From: CAZEDU01 sp964511185
GTDB lineage: Bacteria; Myxococcota; Myxococcia; Myxococcales; Myxococcaceae
Direction: 5' to 3'
DNA: 52,412 nucleotides
Assembly: GCA_964511185.1 (NCBI GenBank)
Contig: CAZEDU010000022.1
Location: forward strand, 1-52,412
Shown: piece after piece, positions 29,832 to 38,448 of the stretch
Layout: each line of letters starts with the position of its first letter
Numbering within the stretch: the stretch's first letter is position 1
Notes under the pieces: model-generated
The model's database searches: none
Told to the model about the DNA's origin: nothing
What the model saw: the letters and a program-made list of their open reading frames with translations, nothing else
Translations under genes and position numbers: made by a program

Positions 29832-31709
29832 TCAAAGAGCCGCAGTGCCGGTGCGCGGCAACGTGGGCGTCTCGGGCTCCGCGAGGATTCGGCGCAGATC
29901 CTCTTGCTCGAGTGTCTCGCGCTCGAGCAGCTCCAGCGCGATGCGCTCGAGCGTGTGCGCCTTGACCCGAAGCACGTGCAGCGCCCGCTCGCGCGCCTCA
30001 TCGAGGATCGCGCGCACCTCGGCGTCGATCGCCCGCGCGGTCTCTTCGCTGTAGTTGCGCTCCTCCGCGCCGAACGGGCTGTCCAAGAAGCGCGAGCTCA
30101 ACGCGCGCCCGAACGTCACCGGCCCGAGCCGCTCGCTCATGCCGAAGCGGGTGACCATCTGCCGGGCGGTCTCGGTCGCGCGCTCCAAGTCGTTCTGCGC
30201 CCCGGTGGAGACGTCCCGGAAGATGAGCTCCTCGGCGGCGCGCCCGCCGAGCATCACCGCGAGCCGATCGCGCAGCTCCTCTTTGGTCATCAGGTAGCGC
30301 TCCTCGGTGGGCAGCTGCAGCGTCGCGCCGAGCGCGCCGATGGAGCGCGGGATGATGGTCACCCGGTGCACGGGATCGGCGTGCGCCACCGAGAGCGCGA
30401 CCAGCGTGTGGCCGCCCTCGTGGTACGCCACGCGCCGCTTCTCGTCCTCGTTCATCACGCGGCCCTTCTTCTTCAAGCCCAGCTGCAGCCGGTCGATGGC
30501 CTCTTCGAAGTCCTGCGCGTTCACCTCCCGGGCCTGGCGCCGGGCCGCGGCGAGCGCGGCCTCGTTCACCACGTTGGCCAGGTCGGCCCCCACCATGCCG
30601 GGCGTGCGTCGGGCGACGACCTCCAAGTCCACGTCTGGGGCGAGCCGCACCTTGCGCACGTGCACCTGGAGAATGTCGACGCGCCCCTTCAGGTCCGGCC
30701 GGTCGACCAGCACCTGGCGGTCGAAGCGGCCCGCGCGCAAGAGCGCCGGGTCGAGCACCTCGGGCCGGTTGGTGGCGGCCATCAGGATGACGCCCTTGCG
30801 CGTGTCGAACCCGTCCATCTCCACCAGGAGCTGGTTGAGGGTCTGCTCGCGCTCGTCGTGGGTGCCGAAGGCGCCGATGCCGCCGCGCGACTTGCCGATG
30901 GCGTCGAGCTCGTCGATGAAGATGATGCAGGGCGCGCGCTCCTTGGCCTGCTCGAACATGTCGCGCATCCGCGCCGCGCCCACGCCGACGAACATCTCGA
31001 CGAACTCCGAGCCCGACATCGAGAAGAACGCCACGCCGGCCTCCCCGGCGACGGCGCGCGCGAGCAGCGTCTTGCCGGTGCCCGGCGGACCGACCAACAG
31101 GACGCCCTTGGGGATGCGGGCGCCGAGCGCTTCGTACTTCTTGGGCTCTTGGAGGAAGCTGACGATCTCGACCAGCTCCCCTTCGGCCTCGTCGACGCCG
31201 GCCACGTCGTCGAAGGTGACCTTCCCTTGCGCGTTCAGGTCGAACAGCTTGGCGCGCGAGCGGCCGAAGCTGATGGGCCCCGCGCCTTTGCCCACCCGCC
31301 GCATCATGAACCAGTAGATGCCGCCCAGAACCGCGAACGGGAGAATCCAACCGAGCAGGAGCTGCTGCCACCAGGTGGTGGTCTCGATCTTCCCGATGAA
31401 GGTGACGCCGCGCTGCTCCATCTCCTGCAGGAGCGGTGTCTCGTCGAGGCCGGGCAAGCGGCTGGTGACGACCACCTGCTTGGGCGCCTGGGCGTCACCG
31501 TCGACCGGCTTGAGCGTGGCGATGAGCTCGTGGGTGCCGACCTGCACCTCGGCGAGCTTGCCGTCGCGCAGCAAGGTCAACATCTCGTTGTAGGGCACCG
31601 GCTTGGGCCGCGGGGCCTGGAAGAAGGTCTGGGCGCCCCAGAGCACCATCAGGGCGAGCACCAGATAGAAACCCGAGAAGGTGAACTGCCTCTTTCGAAG
31701 TGGCTCCAT
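29832..31709 (-). CDS. ftsH: ATP-dependent membrane zinc metalloprotease FtsH
   Basis: A 625-residue AAA+ protease that degrades membrane proteins and some regulators. TM1 is at about 13-31 and TM2 at about 118-136, with a periplasmic loop between. The AAA domain has Walker A GPPGTGKT (207-214), Walker B IIFIDELDAIG (262-271) and the second region of homology (MAATNRPEVLDPALLRAGRFDR, in part). The zinc site HEGGH lies at 430-434; the third ligand is expected further on in the peptidase domain. ATG 31709 gives a normal FtsH N-terminus. It lies 47 bp after the rhomboid gene, probably in the same operon. Another FtsH may exist elsewhere. Confidence 0.97.
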   Translation of the reverse strand: MEPLRKRQFTFSGFYLVLALMVLWGAQTFFQAPRPKPVPYNEMLTLLRDGKLAEVQVGTHELIATLKPVDGDAQAPKQVVVTSRLPGLDETPLLQEMEQRGVTFIGKIETTTWWQQLLLGWILPFAVLGGIYWFMMRRVGKGAGPISFGRSRAKLFDLNAQGKVTFDDVAGVDEAEGELVEIVSFLQEPKKYEALGARIPKGVLLVGPPGTGKTLLARAVAGEAGVAFFSMSGSEFVEMFVGVGAARMRDMFEQAKERAPCIIFIDELDAIGKSRGGIGAFGTHDEREQTLNQLLVEMDGFDTRKGVILMAATNRPEVLDPALLRAGRFDRQVLVDRPDLKGRVDILQVHVRKVRLAPDVDLEVVARRTPGMVGADLANVVNEAALAAARRQAREVNAQDFEEAIDRLQLGLKKKGRVMNEDEKRRVAYHEGGHTLVALSVAHADPVHRVTIIPRSIGALGATLQLPTEERYLMTKEELRDRLAVMLGGRAAEELIFRDVSTGAQNDLERATETARQMVTRFGMSERLGPVTFGRALSSRFLDSPFGAEERNYSEETARAIDAEVRAILDEARERALHVLRVKAHTLERIALELLERETLEQEDLRRILAEPETPTLPRTGTAAL

Positions 31710-31756
31710 GGCTGCTCCTCATAACGTCGCCGGACGCGCGGCGCCGATCCAAGCGC

Positions 31757-32509
31757 TCAGCGGTGAAGGCCGAGCCGCCGCGGCCGCCAGTGCCGCGCCT
31801 GATGCTGCGCGACGTAATCGCGCCGGGCGAACAGCTTCACCAAGAGCGCGCCGACCAAGAAGCCGCCGATGTGCGCGCCGAACGCGACGCCGCCGCGCAT
31901 CCCTCCCAAGGTGCCGAGGAGCTGCAGCAGCATCCAGTAGCCGAGCATCACCCAGGCGGGCAGCGCGATGGTGGTGAAGAAGAAGCCCAGAGGCACGAAG
32001 GTGAACACGCGGACCTTCGGGTAGAGCACGACGTAGGCGCCCATCACGCCGCTGATCGCGCCGGACGCGCCGACCATCGGGATGATCGAGCTGGGGTCGA
32101 GCGCCACCTGCGCGAACGCCGCGCCCAAGCCGGAGAGCAAGTAGAAGGCGACGAAGCGAAGGCGGCCCATGGAGTCTTCGACGTTGTTTCCGAAGATCCA
32201 CAGGAACCACATGTTGCCGAGCAGGTGGGCCCAGCCGCCGTGCAGGAACATCGACGTGAAGAGGTGGAGCGGCGCGCGCCCCGGGTCGATCGCGCACGCC
32301 ATGCCCGGCCCCATGGGGAAGGCGACGCCCGGCCGCGCGCTCAAGGTCAGCTCCCCAGGGATGAGGCCCAGGTTGCACACCGAGGCCGCCAGCGCCTGCG
32401 TCTGCCCCGCGCCCTGCAAGAAGAACCAGGCGGCCGCGTTGAGGCCGATCAGCGCGAACGTGACGATCGGCGTGCGGATGGTCTCGTTCTCGTCTCGGTA
32501 AGGGAACAT
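31757..32509 (-). CDS. Rhomboid-family intramembrane serine protease
   Basis: A 250-residue membrane protein with six or seven TM segments. It shows rhomboid motifs in order: the L1-loop/TM2 region HLFTSMFLHGGWAHLLGNMW, TM4 GASGAISGVMGAY with catalytic Ser149, and TM6 FGAHIGGFLVG with His213. The Ser-His dyad is complete, so the enzyme should be active. It cleaves membrane helices near the periplasmic face. The long loop between TM1 and TM2 (about 45-80) is typical of this branch. It lies directly upstream of ftsH, giving a two-protease operon. Confidence 0.93.
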   Translation of the reverse strand: MFPYRDENETIRTPIVTFALIGLNAAAWFFLQGAGQTQALAASVCNLGLIPGELTLSARPGVAFPMGPGMACAIDPGRAPLHLFTSMFLHGGWAHLLGNMWFLWIFGNNVEDSMGRLRFVAFYLLSGLGAAFAQVALDPSSIIPMVGASGAISGVMGAYVVLYPKVRVFTFVPLGFFFTTIALPAWVMLGYWMLLQLLGTLGGMRGGVAFGAHIGGFLVGALLVKLFARRDYVAQHQARHWRPRRLGLHR

Positions 32510-32597
32510 GCCAGGTCCTCTCGCTCCAGCTGCGCGACGGACAAGGACTTAAGCGCTATCCAGCGGGGGTCAATAGCGGACCACCCGATTCTTCGGC

Positions 32598-34046
32598 CTA
32601 CCGCTGCTCCGGCGCGGCGAGCTCCCGCGCGATGGCGTCGGCTTGCTTGAGCGCGGAGACGACCGCGCCTTCGGAGTGGCTGCTCACCAGGTAGTCGCCG
32701 GCGAGCCGCAACCCGTCGTGCGCGCGAAAGAGCAGCTGCGCGGCCTCGTCATACGGTGAGCGGCCGGGCGGCCAGTACGGCACCGCCGCGGGGTGGTAGG
32801 GGTAGATGGCCGCGGACCGGACGTGGCGCGCGAAGCCCGGCCAGAGCCGCTCGAGCTCGGCCACCAGCGCGTCGCGCTTGGCCTCATGCGGGGCGAGGTG
32901 AAACGCGCGCGCGTCATCGCCGTGCACCAGCAGAGAGAAGACGCGCAGCGGCAGCTTCGGGTCGCTCACCGGCGACGGCCCGTAGATGACGCCGAGCGGC
33001 CCCGAGGTCAGCACCGGGAAGGGAGAGACCTCGCCGAAGAGCGCCTCGACCTCCCGGTCCAACAGCAGGTGCACGACCGTGTATTGGCCGCGCCCAATCG
33101 TATAGACGGCGTTCCACACCTCGTCGCCCAGCGGCGGGTCGAGCTGAAGGAAGTGCAGCATCAGCCACGGCACCGCCACGACGACGCGCTCGGCCGTCAT
33201 CACGTGCTCGCGGTTGTTCTGGAGGTAGCGCACGGTGACGCGCCACCGGCCACGCGCGTCCTGCGCGCGGTGAATCGACGTCACCTTGGCGCCCGTGCGC
33301 TTGGGACCTCGAAGCGACGCCGCGAGCCGCTCGATGAGCTGTCCGTTGCCGCCCACCACCGAGAACGCCTTCTCGCCGCCGCGGAGGAACATGCGCAGCT
33401 CGGCGATCCCGGACAGCGCGCTGAAGCGGTCCGCCGGCGCGCCCAGCTCGCACTCGAGCGTGAGCCGCGCCCACTCGGCCACCCGCGGCGGCACCTGCGT
33501 CTCCACGAGCCAGTCGGCGAACGAGGTGTCCTGCAGCGGCCGCAGCCGCTCGGTGAGGCCGCGCTGGTGAAGCTCCTCTTCGAGCGCGGCGGCGCGCTCG
33601 AGAAACGCTTGGTGCGCCGTCAGCTCCTCCGGCGAGAACACCGCGCGGAAGTACGCCTCGGCCGTGTCCTGCGTGAACGGGTAGAGCTTCCCGCCGAGCA
33701 GCACGCTCGAGTAGGCGATGTCCTCTTCGAGCGGGAGCCCCAGCTCGCGCGCGATGGAGAGCAGCGGGCTCTTCTCCCAAATCTCCTGCATGCCGAACTC
33801 GGCGGTGAGCCCGGGCCCATAGCTCGCCGTCGCCACGCGGCCGCCGAAGCGCTCGATGGCCTCGAGCAGCGCGACCCGAATGCCGCGCTTCTCGAGCTCG
33901 CGCGCGGCGGTGAGCCCGGCCAAGCCGCCGCCCACGACGACGACCTGGGATTCCTCCGAAGCAGAGTCTGCGCGCGGAACGGTCGCGCAACCGGCGAAGA
34001 AGTGCAGGAAGAGGAGCAGCAGGAAGGTGAGGACGCGGAGGGCCAT
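32598..34046 (-). CDS. FAD-dependent amine-oxidase-like protein with lipoprotein signal
   Basis: A 482-residue flavoprotein. The Rossmann motif is VVVGGGLAGLTAARELEKRG (Gly39-x-Gly41-x-x-Gly44), followed by LLEAIERFGGRVAT, the FAD GG motif, and a late RLAGDYLVSSHSEGAVVSAL, which is the C-terminal FAD contact of the protoporphyrinogen/amine oxidase (NAD_binding_8 / amino oxidase) family. The N-terminus is a strong lipoprotein signal: MALRVLTFLLLLFLHFFAGC, with lipobox FAGC and Cys20. A lipid-anchored, exported FAD enzyme is unusual, since folded flavoproteins normally use Tat and no twin-arginine is present. The substrate is unknown. ATG 34046 is the only start that keeps the signal. Confidence 0.82.
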   Translation of the reverse strand: MALRVLTFLLLLFLHFFAGCATVPRADSASEESQVVVVGGGLAGLTAARELEKRGIRVALLEAIERFGGRVATASYGPGLTAEFGMQEIWEKSPLLSIARELGLPLEEDIAYSSVLLGGKLYPFTQDTAEAYFRAVFSPEELTAHQAFLERAAALEEELHQRGLTERLRPLQDTSFADWLVETQVPPRVAEWARLTLECELGAPADRFSALSGIAELRMFLRGGEKAFSVVGGNGQLIERLAASLRGPKRTGAKVTSIHRAQDARGRWRVTVRYLQNNREHVMTAERVVVAVPWLMLHFLQLDPPLGDEVWNAVYTIGRGQYTVVHLLLDREVEALFGEVSPFPVLTSGPLGVIYGPSPVSDPKLPLRVFSLLVHGDDARAFHLAPHEAKRDALVAELERLWPGFARHVRSAAIYPYHPAAVPYWPPGRSPYDEAAQLLFRAHDGLRLAGDYLVSSHSEGAVVSALKQADAIARELAAPEQR

Positions 34047-34103
34047 CTGCGGAGGCGCCCATCAGAGCCCGCCCGTCCCCGGGGTCAAGAATGAACTCGC
34101 GCG

Positions 34104-34481
34104 TCAGTGGAGCATCTGCGCCGGCGCCGGCCCGACGATCTGCTCGACCGTCCTGCGCACCTTGTCCAGGTCCACCGGCTTCGAGACGTAGCCGCTCGCG
34201 CCGACCAGCTCGGCCTCCCACTCGAAGCCGTACGCCGAGATGATGATGATGGGGAGGTCCTTCGCGCGCGGCATCTTCTTGAGCGCGTCGAGCAGCCCCC
34301 AGCCGCTCATCACCGGCATGCGCAGGTCGAGCAGCACGGCGGCCGGCAGCTCACCCTCGAGCACGTCCAACGCCTCGCGGCCGTTGGCGGCTTGAAGGGT
34401 CTGGTAGCCCATCTCCTCGAGGAGATCGCAGATCAGCGTTCGATGGCTCGCGTCGTCGTCGACGACCAGAATCGTCTGCAT
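34104..34481 (-). CDS. Single-domain response regulator
   Basis: A 125-residue stand-alone receiver. It has the acidic pocket (ILVVDDDASH), the phosphoacceptor Asp in AAVLLDLRMPVMSGWGLL, the conserved Ser (IIIISAYG) and the Lys in GYVSKPVDLDKV. It has no output domain, so it is a CheY-like phosphorelay or kinase-interacting protein. ATG 34481 with GAGG six bases upstream is preferred over TTG 34493. A 57 bp gap separates its stop from the FAD gene start downstream on the same strand. The partner kinase is unknown. Confidence 0.9.
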   Translation of the reverse strand: MQTILVVDDDASHRTLICDLLEEMGYQTLQAANGREALDVLEGELPAAVLLDLRMPVMSGWGLLDALKKMPRAKDLPIIIISAYGFEWEAELVGASGYVSKPVDLDKVRRTVEQIVGPAPAQMLH

Positions 34482-34568
34482 CCGAGGCCTCAAGATGGGG
34501 TGCCCCCGCCGGGCAGGGAAGGGGCCGCGCGGTCGATTTTGTTCGAGGATGGACAGCCGGGTCGAGCG

Positions 34569-35885
34569 TCAGGGGTGGGCCCTTTCCCCCTCGAGCTCCG
34601 CGGCCAGGGCGTCGAGCCGCCTCGCCCACCCGTACGCCTCCGCGGCCAGGTACGCCTTCAGCCGGTGGCGGCTTCCGAGCACGAAGAAGGTGCGCATGTC
34701 CGCGAGCGCCTGCCGCCGGCGCTCGTAGAAGTACCGGGTGAAGAACGCGAGCGGCACCGCGCCCGCGCCCATCACCGCCGCCGCGATGGGGCCACCCGCT
34801 CCCCACGCGAGCGCCACGAGCAAAAGCCACCACACCGGCGCGAGCACGAGCAGCGTCGCGAGCTGGAGGGTCGCCTCCATGTCCGGCTCGGGTGACAGCC
34901 GCCGCAACACGAGCGGCGGCACGCGGTACGGCAGCGCGAAGAGCAGCATGCCCAAGCAGAAGAACGGCAACCCGAGCAGCACCGCGGCCACCTGCCTGGC
35001 CACGAAGCGCGTCACCACGCTCGGCGAGTAGAGGATCTCCAGCGCGCGGGGCTCGATGCCCGCGGTGTCGAGCCGCCGCTGGAACGACGCCAGCTCGGCG
35101 CGCAGCGCGTCCGCGCGCTCCGGCTGCCCGCGCCGAAGCCGCTCGAGCCCTTGCGCGAAGGCGCGCAGGCGGGCGGGATCGCCGACCGGCTCGCCACGCC
35201 CCAGCGCGTAGAGCGACTCGGCGGTGCGCAAGAGCGGCAGGTCCTCCCACTGGCTCAAGTTGAGCGTCACGCCCTCGAGCGCGCGGCCGAGCTCGGCGGT
35301 GAAGTCGCGCACGGCCGCGCCGTCGTCCTCGGGCCGCGCGGTCGCGGTGAGCGGCTCGCCGAACTGCACCAGCACCTCGCTGCGAAAGCGCGTCTTGTCC
35401 GAGTAGGTGAGCCCGACCGGAACGACGCGCACCGGCGCGCCGCGCCGCGCGGCCTGAAGCGCGATGCGCGCCGCGCCGGTCTTCAGCTCGCCCAGGCGCG
35501 GCTCGGAGTGGCTGCGGCCCTCTGGAAACAGCGCGATGGCGCTCCCGTCCGCGAGCGCGGCGGCGGCGGTCTCGAGCGAGGCCTGGTTCCTGTCCATCTG
35601 CGTCGGGTCGTCCTGCCGCCGGTAGACCGGCAGCGCGCCCATCGCCCGCATCGCGGCGCCCAGGAGCGGAATCGAAAAGAGCGGCGCCTTCGCCAGGAAG
35701 GTCAGCCGTCTGGGCACGGCGGCGAAGATCAGCGTCGGATCCACCAGCGCGTTGGGGTGGTTGCCGACCAGGAGCAAGGGGCCGTCCGCGGGGACGAAGC
35801 CGCGCCGCTCCACCCGGTAGAAGGCGAAGAGCAACGCCCGAGCGACCAGGTGCAGCAGCGGGTAGAGCCAGCGCGACGGAGCCAT
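34569..35885 (-). CDS. PlsC-like 1-acylglycerol-phosphate acyltransferase
   Basis: A 438-residue membrane enzyme. The PlsC domain (about 25-225) has block I GNHPNALVDP (the NHx4D catalytic motif) and block III LFPEGRSHSEPRL, with KTGAARIALQA following. It would esterify lysophosphatidate or a related lipid. The C-terminal half (about 240-438) has three or four hydrophobic segments (VAAVLLGLPFFCLGMLLFAL, shortened, LLVLAPVWWLLLVALAWGAGG, shortened) and resembles proteins often annotated as lysophospholipid acyltransferase family. ATG 35885 overlaps the amidohydrolase stop by one base (TGATG), so the two are coupled. The N-terminal extension seen in the longer open frame is a shadow. Confidence 0.85.
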   Translation of the reverse strand: MAPSRWLYPLLHLVARALLFAFYRVERRGFVPADGPLLLVGNHPNALVDPTLIFAAVPRRLTFLAKAPLFSIPLLGAAMRAMGALPVYRRQDDPTQMDRNQASLETAAAALADGSAIALFPEGRSHSEPRLGELKTGAARIALQAARRGAPVRVVPVGLTYSDKTRFRSEVLVQFGEPLTATARPEDDGAAVRDFTAELGRALEGVTLNLSQWEDLPLLRTAESLYALGRGEPVGDPARLRAFAQGLERLRRGQPERADALRAELASFQRRLDTAGIEPRALEILYSPSVVTRFVARQVAAVLLGLPFFCLGMLLFALPYRVPPLVLRRLSPEPDMEATLQLATLLVLAPVWWLLLVALAWGAGGPIAAAVMGAGAVPLAFFTRYFYERRRQALADMRTFFVLGSRHRLKAYLAAEAYGWARRLDALAAELEGERAHP

Positions 35886-36814
35886 CAGTCCAAGCCGAAC
35901 AGACGGCGGGCGGTCCCGCCCAGGACCTGCGCCTCGGCGGCCTCCGGCAGGCCCAGCGCGTGCAGCGCCTTCACCTCGCGGTCCCACGCGTAGGGCAGGT
36001 TGGGGAAGTCGGTGCCGTACAGAATCCGCTCGGGCCGGCTCTCGATGAGCCGCCGCGGCGTGCCGCCCGGGAAGTAGTCGGCCGCCGCCATGGTGGTGTC
36101 GAGCCACAGGTTGTCGAAGCGCGCGAGCAGCCTTTCGTACGCGTCGTACTCGTTGGCCCCCAGGTGCGGCACCACCAGCTTGAGCTTCGGGTGGTCGGTG
36201 AGCACGCGCTCGACCGACTCCGCCGAGCAGAGCTGGTAGGGGTCGCACCGGTACTGCGGCATCGACGGCTCGCGGCCGGCGTGCATGATCAACACCTGAT
36301 CCTGCTCGACGCAGGTCTCGTACACCTCGTGGAGCGCCGCCGCGTCGGGCGAGAAGCACTGCACGTGGCAGTGCAGCTTGACGCCGCGCAGCCCGAGCGC
36401 GAACGCGTCCTTCAAAATCTCCCGCGCGCCGCGCTCCCCGGGAAAGACGGTCGCCACCCCGAGCACGCGCGGCCGCGAGCGGCACAGCTCGGCCATGTAC
36501 GCGTTGAGCCCCCGCGCGATGCCGCCCTTGTGCGCGTAGTGCAGCGCCACCAGGTGCTTCACGCCGCGCGCGAGGAGGAAGTCCACCACCCGCTCGCTGT
36601 GCAGCCGGTACCGAACCGGCCAGGCGTGTTGGTCGAACCACTGCCAAATCGCCTCGAAGAGGCGGTCGGGAAACAGGTGCACGTGCGCGTCGACGACGTC
36701 GGGCAGCGACTGGGGCAGCCTCTCGCCCTCTTCGTCACCGAGCGCGGGCAGCGGCAACGACTTGGCGTCGAACCACCGCGCCAGGCAGGGCGGAGGCCCC
36801 TCGGGCGCGCTCAT
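35885..36814 (-). CDS. Amidohydrolase-2 family metal-dependent hydrolase
   Basis: A 309-residue TIM-barrel hydrolase. Metal and catalytic residues seen in order: DAHVHLF (HxH), KLHCHVQCFSPD, IMHAGREPS, VPHLGANEYDAY and YGTDFPNLPY (the catalytic Asp). The family includes decarboxylases and hydrolases of aromatic or carboxylic substrates, and the substrate here is unknown. ATG 36814 overlaps the stop of the small coiled-coil gene (ATGA), and its own stop overlaps the acyltransferase start. This makes a strictly coupled trio (70-residue protein, hydrolase, acyltransferase). Confidence 0.85.
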   Translation of the reverse strand: MSAPEGPPPCLARWFDAKSLPLPALGDEEGERLPQSLPDVVDAHVHLFPDRLFEAIWQWFDQHAWPVRYRLHSERVVDFLLARGVKHLVALHYAHKGGIARGLNAYMAELCRSRPRVLGVATVFPGERGAREILKDAFALGLRGVKLHCHVQCFSPDAAALHEVYETCVEQDQVLIMHAGREPSMPQYRCDPYQLCSAESVERVLTDHPKLKLVVPHLGANEYDAYERLLARFDNLWLDTTMAAADYFPGGTPRRLIESRPERILYGTDFPNLPYAWDREVKALHALGLPEAAEAQVLGGTARRLFGLD

Positions 36815-37023
36815 TTCTTCTGCGTCTCGGTGCGCTCGAGGTACTTCTCCTGCCGCTCGTAGCCCGCGCGCTCGAGCCGCTGCGCCTCGACGGCGTCGGC
36901 GAGCTTGGAAAAGATCTGCCCCAACATGCGCAGCGACTCGGCGAGCAGCTTCTCGGCTTGCGCTTGCCTCGCCTGGGCGGCCGCGGTGGAGCGCTCGCGC
37001 GAGAAGAGGAGTGGAAACTTCAT
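36811..37023 (-). CDS. Small coiled-coil protein, unknown
   Basis: A 70-residue charged helical protein (STAAAQARQAQAEKLLAES, then AVEAQRLERAGYERQEKYLE). It has no signal peptide or membrane segment. The heptad-like Ala/Leu pattern suggests a coiled coil, perhaps for self-association or for docking onto the amidohydrolase made from the overlapping frame (ATGA). Third-position G/C bias and the overlap support it as a real gene. Nothing further can be recognised. Confidence 0.65.
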   Translation of the reverse strand: MKFPLLFSRERSTAAAQARQAQAEKLLAESLRMLGQIFSKLADAVEAQRLERAGYERQEKYLERTETQKK

Positions 37024-37091
37024 GACCTGCCAATCTAAGGGAGTGCGGCGCGTACCGCCACACGGCAGGGCGCGCTCGAAAGAGAGGCGAG

Positions 37092-37988
37092 ATGACGATT
37101 CGGACCGTGGGTTTCGCGGGCCTGGGGCTGATGGGCAGCCGCATGGCGAGCATGCTGAAGAGCAAGGGCTTCGAGGTGGTGGTGTGGAACCGCACGCGCG
37201 CCAAGGCCGACGCGCTCGCCGCGAAGGGCGTTCGTGTGGCCGACACGCCGCGCGCGCTCGCCGCGCAGGTCGACGCGTTCTGCACCTGCGTCGCCGACCC
37301 CGCCGCGCTGCGCGAGGTGCTGGAGGGCGAGCGCGGCCTGTCCGCGGGCGCCAAGCGAGGTCAGCTCTTCGTCGATTTCTCGACCATCTCCGTCGAGCTC
37401 GCCACCGAGCTGGGACAGCGCGCCGCGGTGTTGGGAGTCGACTTCGCCGACGCGCCGGTGACCGGCTCGAAGCTGGGCGCGGAGAAGGGCACGCTCGTCC
37501 TCATGGTGGGCGCCACGCCCGCGACCTTCGAGCGCGCGGGGGCCCTTTTCTCGGCGGTGGGCGAGCGGGCGATTCACTGCGGACCGGTCGGCGCGGGCAC
37601 GCAGGTGAAGCTCGCGGGCAACGCGCTCATCGCGCTCATGCTGCAGGGGCTGTCTGAGGGGCTCCTGCTCACCCAAAAGGCGGGCGTGGATCCGCAGAAG
37701 CTCTTGGAGGTGGTTCAGGCCTCGGGCTTCCGCTCGCCGTACTACGACTTCAAGGGCAAGGCGATGCTCGCGCGCGACTTCGACACGCACTTCGCCATCG
37801 ACCTGATGTTCAAGGACCTCTCGCTCTTTTTGGAGAGCGCCGCCCGCCAGCGCGTGCCGACGCCGACCGCCGCTGCGGTGCGCGAGGTCTACCAACTCGC
37901 CCGCGCTCAGGGGAAAGGCGGCCAGGACATCTCGGCCGTCGTCACCGCCCTCGAAGACCTGTGCGGCGAGCGGCTGGGCCACAGATAA
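37092..37988 (+). CDS. Beta-hydroxyacid dehydrogenase family oxidoreductase (GLYR/HIBADH type)
   Basis: A 298-residue NAD(P)-dependent enzyme. The Rossmann motif GFAGLGLMGSRMASML is typical of the 3-hydroxyisobutyrate dehydrogenase / glyoxylate-succinic semialdehyde reductase family. Substrate motifs follow: FADAPVTGSKLGAEKGTL (the DAPVSGG-type loop) and KLAGNALIALMLQGLSEGLLL (quoted in part, GNALIALMLQGLSEG), which has the family's catalytic Lys in VKLAGN. The C-terminal all-helical domain is complete (FKDLSLFLESAARQRVPTP). Specific substrate unknown. Its start is 68 bp from the start of the divergent coiled-coil gene. Confidence 0.9.
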   Translation: MTIRTVGFAGLGLMGSRMASMLKSKGFEVVVWNRTRAKADALAAKGVRVADTPRALAAQVDAFCTCVADPAALREVLEGERGLSAGAKRGQLFVDFSTISVELATELGQRAAVLGVDFADAPVTGSKLGAEKGTLVLMVGATPATFERAGALFSAVGERAIHCGPVGAGTQVKLAGNALIALMLQGLSEGLLLTQKAGVDPQKLLEVVQASGFRSPYYDFKGKAMLARDFDTHFAIDLMFKDLSLFLESAARQRVPTPTAAAVREVYQLARAQGKGGQDISAVVTALEDLCGERLGHR

Positions 37989-38172
37989 CGGATTTACACG
38001 GAGGCAAATTTACAGATTTAACCGCTTTCTCTCCCGGTTGGTGTGGGTGGGGGTGTGAGGCTTCGAAAAGACTCTCCTCTCAGCCATTTAACGATTTTCA
38101 AGAAGGGGGTTGTTGCGTTTAGACTGCGTGCGCAGATTGCCTGTCACTGTCACGCATCCAGGGGAGGACGCG
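37989..38172. other. A+T-richer intergenic stretch with repeated TTTACA words
   Basis: This 184 bp gap is clearly more A+T rich than its surroundings. The first 45 bases carry near repeats of the word (A)TTTACA (GGATTTACACGG, AAATTTACAGATTT). This recalls short decayed intergenic repeats of the ACGGATTTACACGG kind that occur in many bacterial genomes. Further on, TTGTTGCGTTTAGAC could be part of a promoter for the small gene at 38173, but no convincing -35/-10 pair is visible. Confidence 0.4.
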
Positions 38173-38448
38173 ATGGCCTATGAAGGCGAATTGACGAAGC
38201 TCGAGAACGGCCGTTGGGCGCGCTTTCAGCGCTGCCGCATCGTCAATGCGGGTCACCAGGACTGTGACGAGACGACGCTGTTGGTGGCGATCGAGCTGGA
38301 TGATCGCTACCAAGAGCTCCTGAACGCGGCGGAAGACTCCATCGAGCTGCACCGGCGCCGCGGCGTCCCCGTCGAGGTGCGCATCGACCCGGACGGCAAG
38401 GGAAAGATTCGGCTCGAGTTCGACGCGCCGAGCGCGACCGTTCAATGA
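38173..38448 (+). CDS. Small conserved-looking protein of unknown function
   Basis: A 91-residue soluble protein (MAYEGELTKLENGRWARFQR, later CDETTLLVAIELDDRYQELL and VEVRIDPDGKGKIRLEFD). It is mixed alpha/beta with no signal, TM or catalytic motif. ATG 38173 has a good GGGGAGG site. It overlaps the convergent Ser/Thr kinase gene by 7 bp at the 3' ends. The upstream A+T-rich region (37989-38172) could carry its promoter. I do not recognise the family. Confidence 0.75.
   Translation: MAYEGELTKLENGRWARFQRCRIVNAGHQDCDETTLLVAIELDDRYQELLNAAEDSIELHRRRGVPVEVRIDPDGKGKIRLEFDAPSATVQ

Noticed and set aside
31719..32378. A 219-residue minus-strand frame beside the rhomboid gene
   Set aside because: It is the shifted shadow of the rhomboid gene; the true frame has the Ser/His catalytic motifs.
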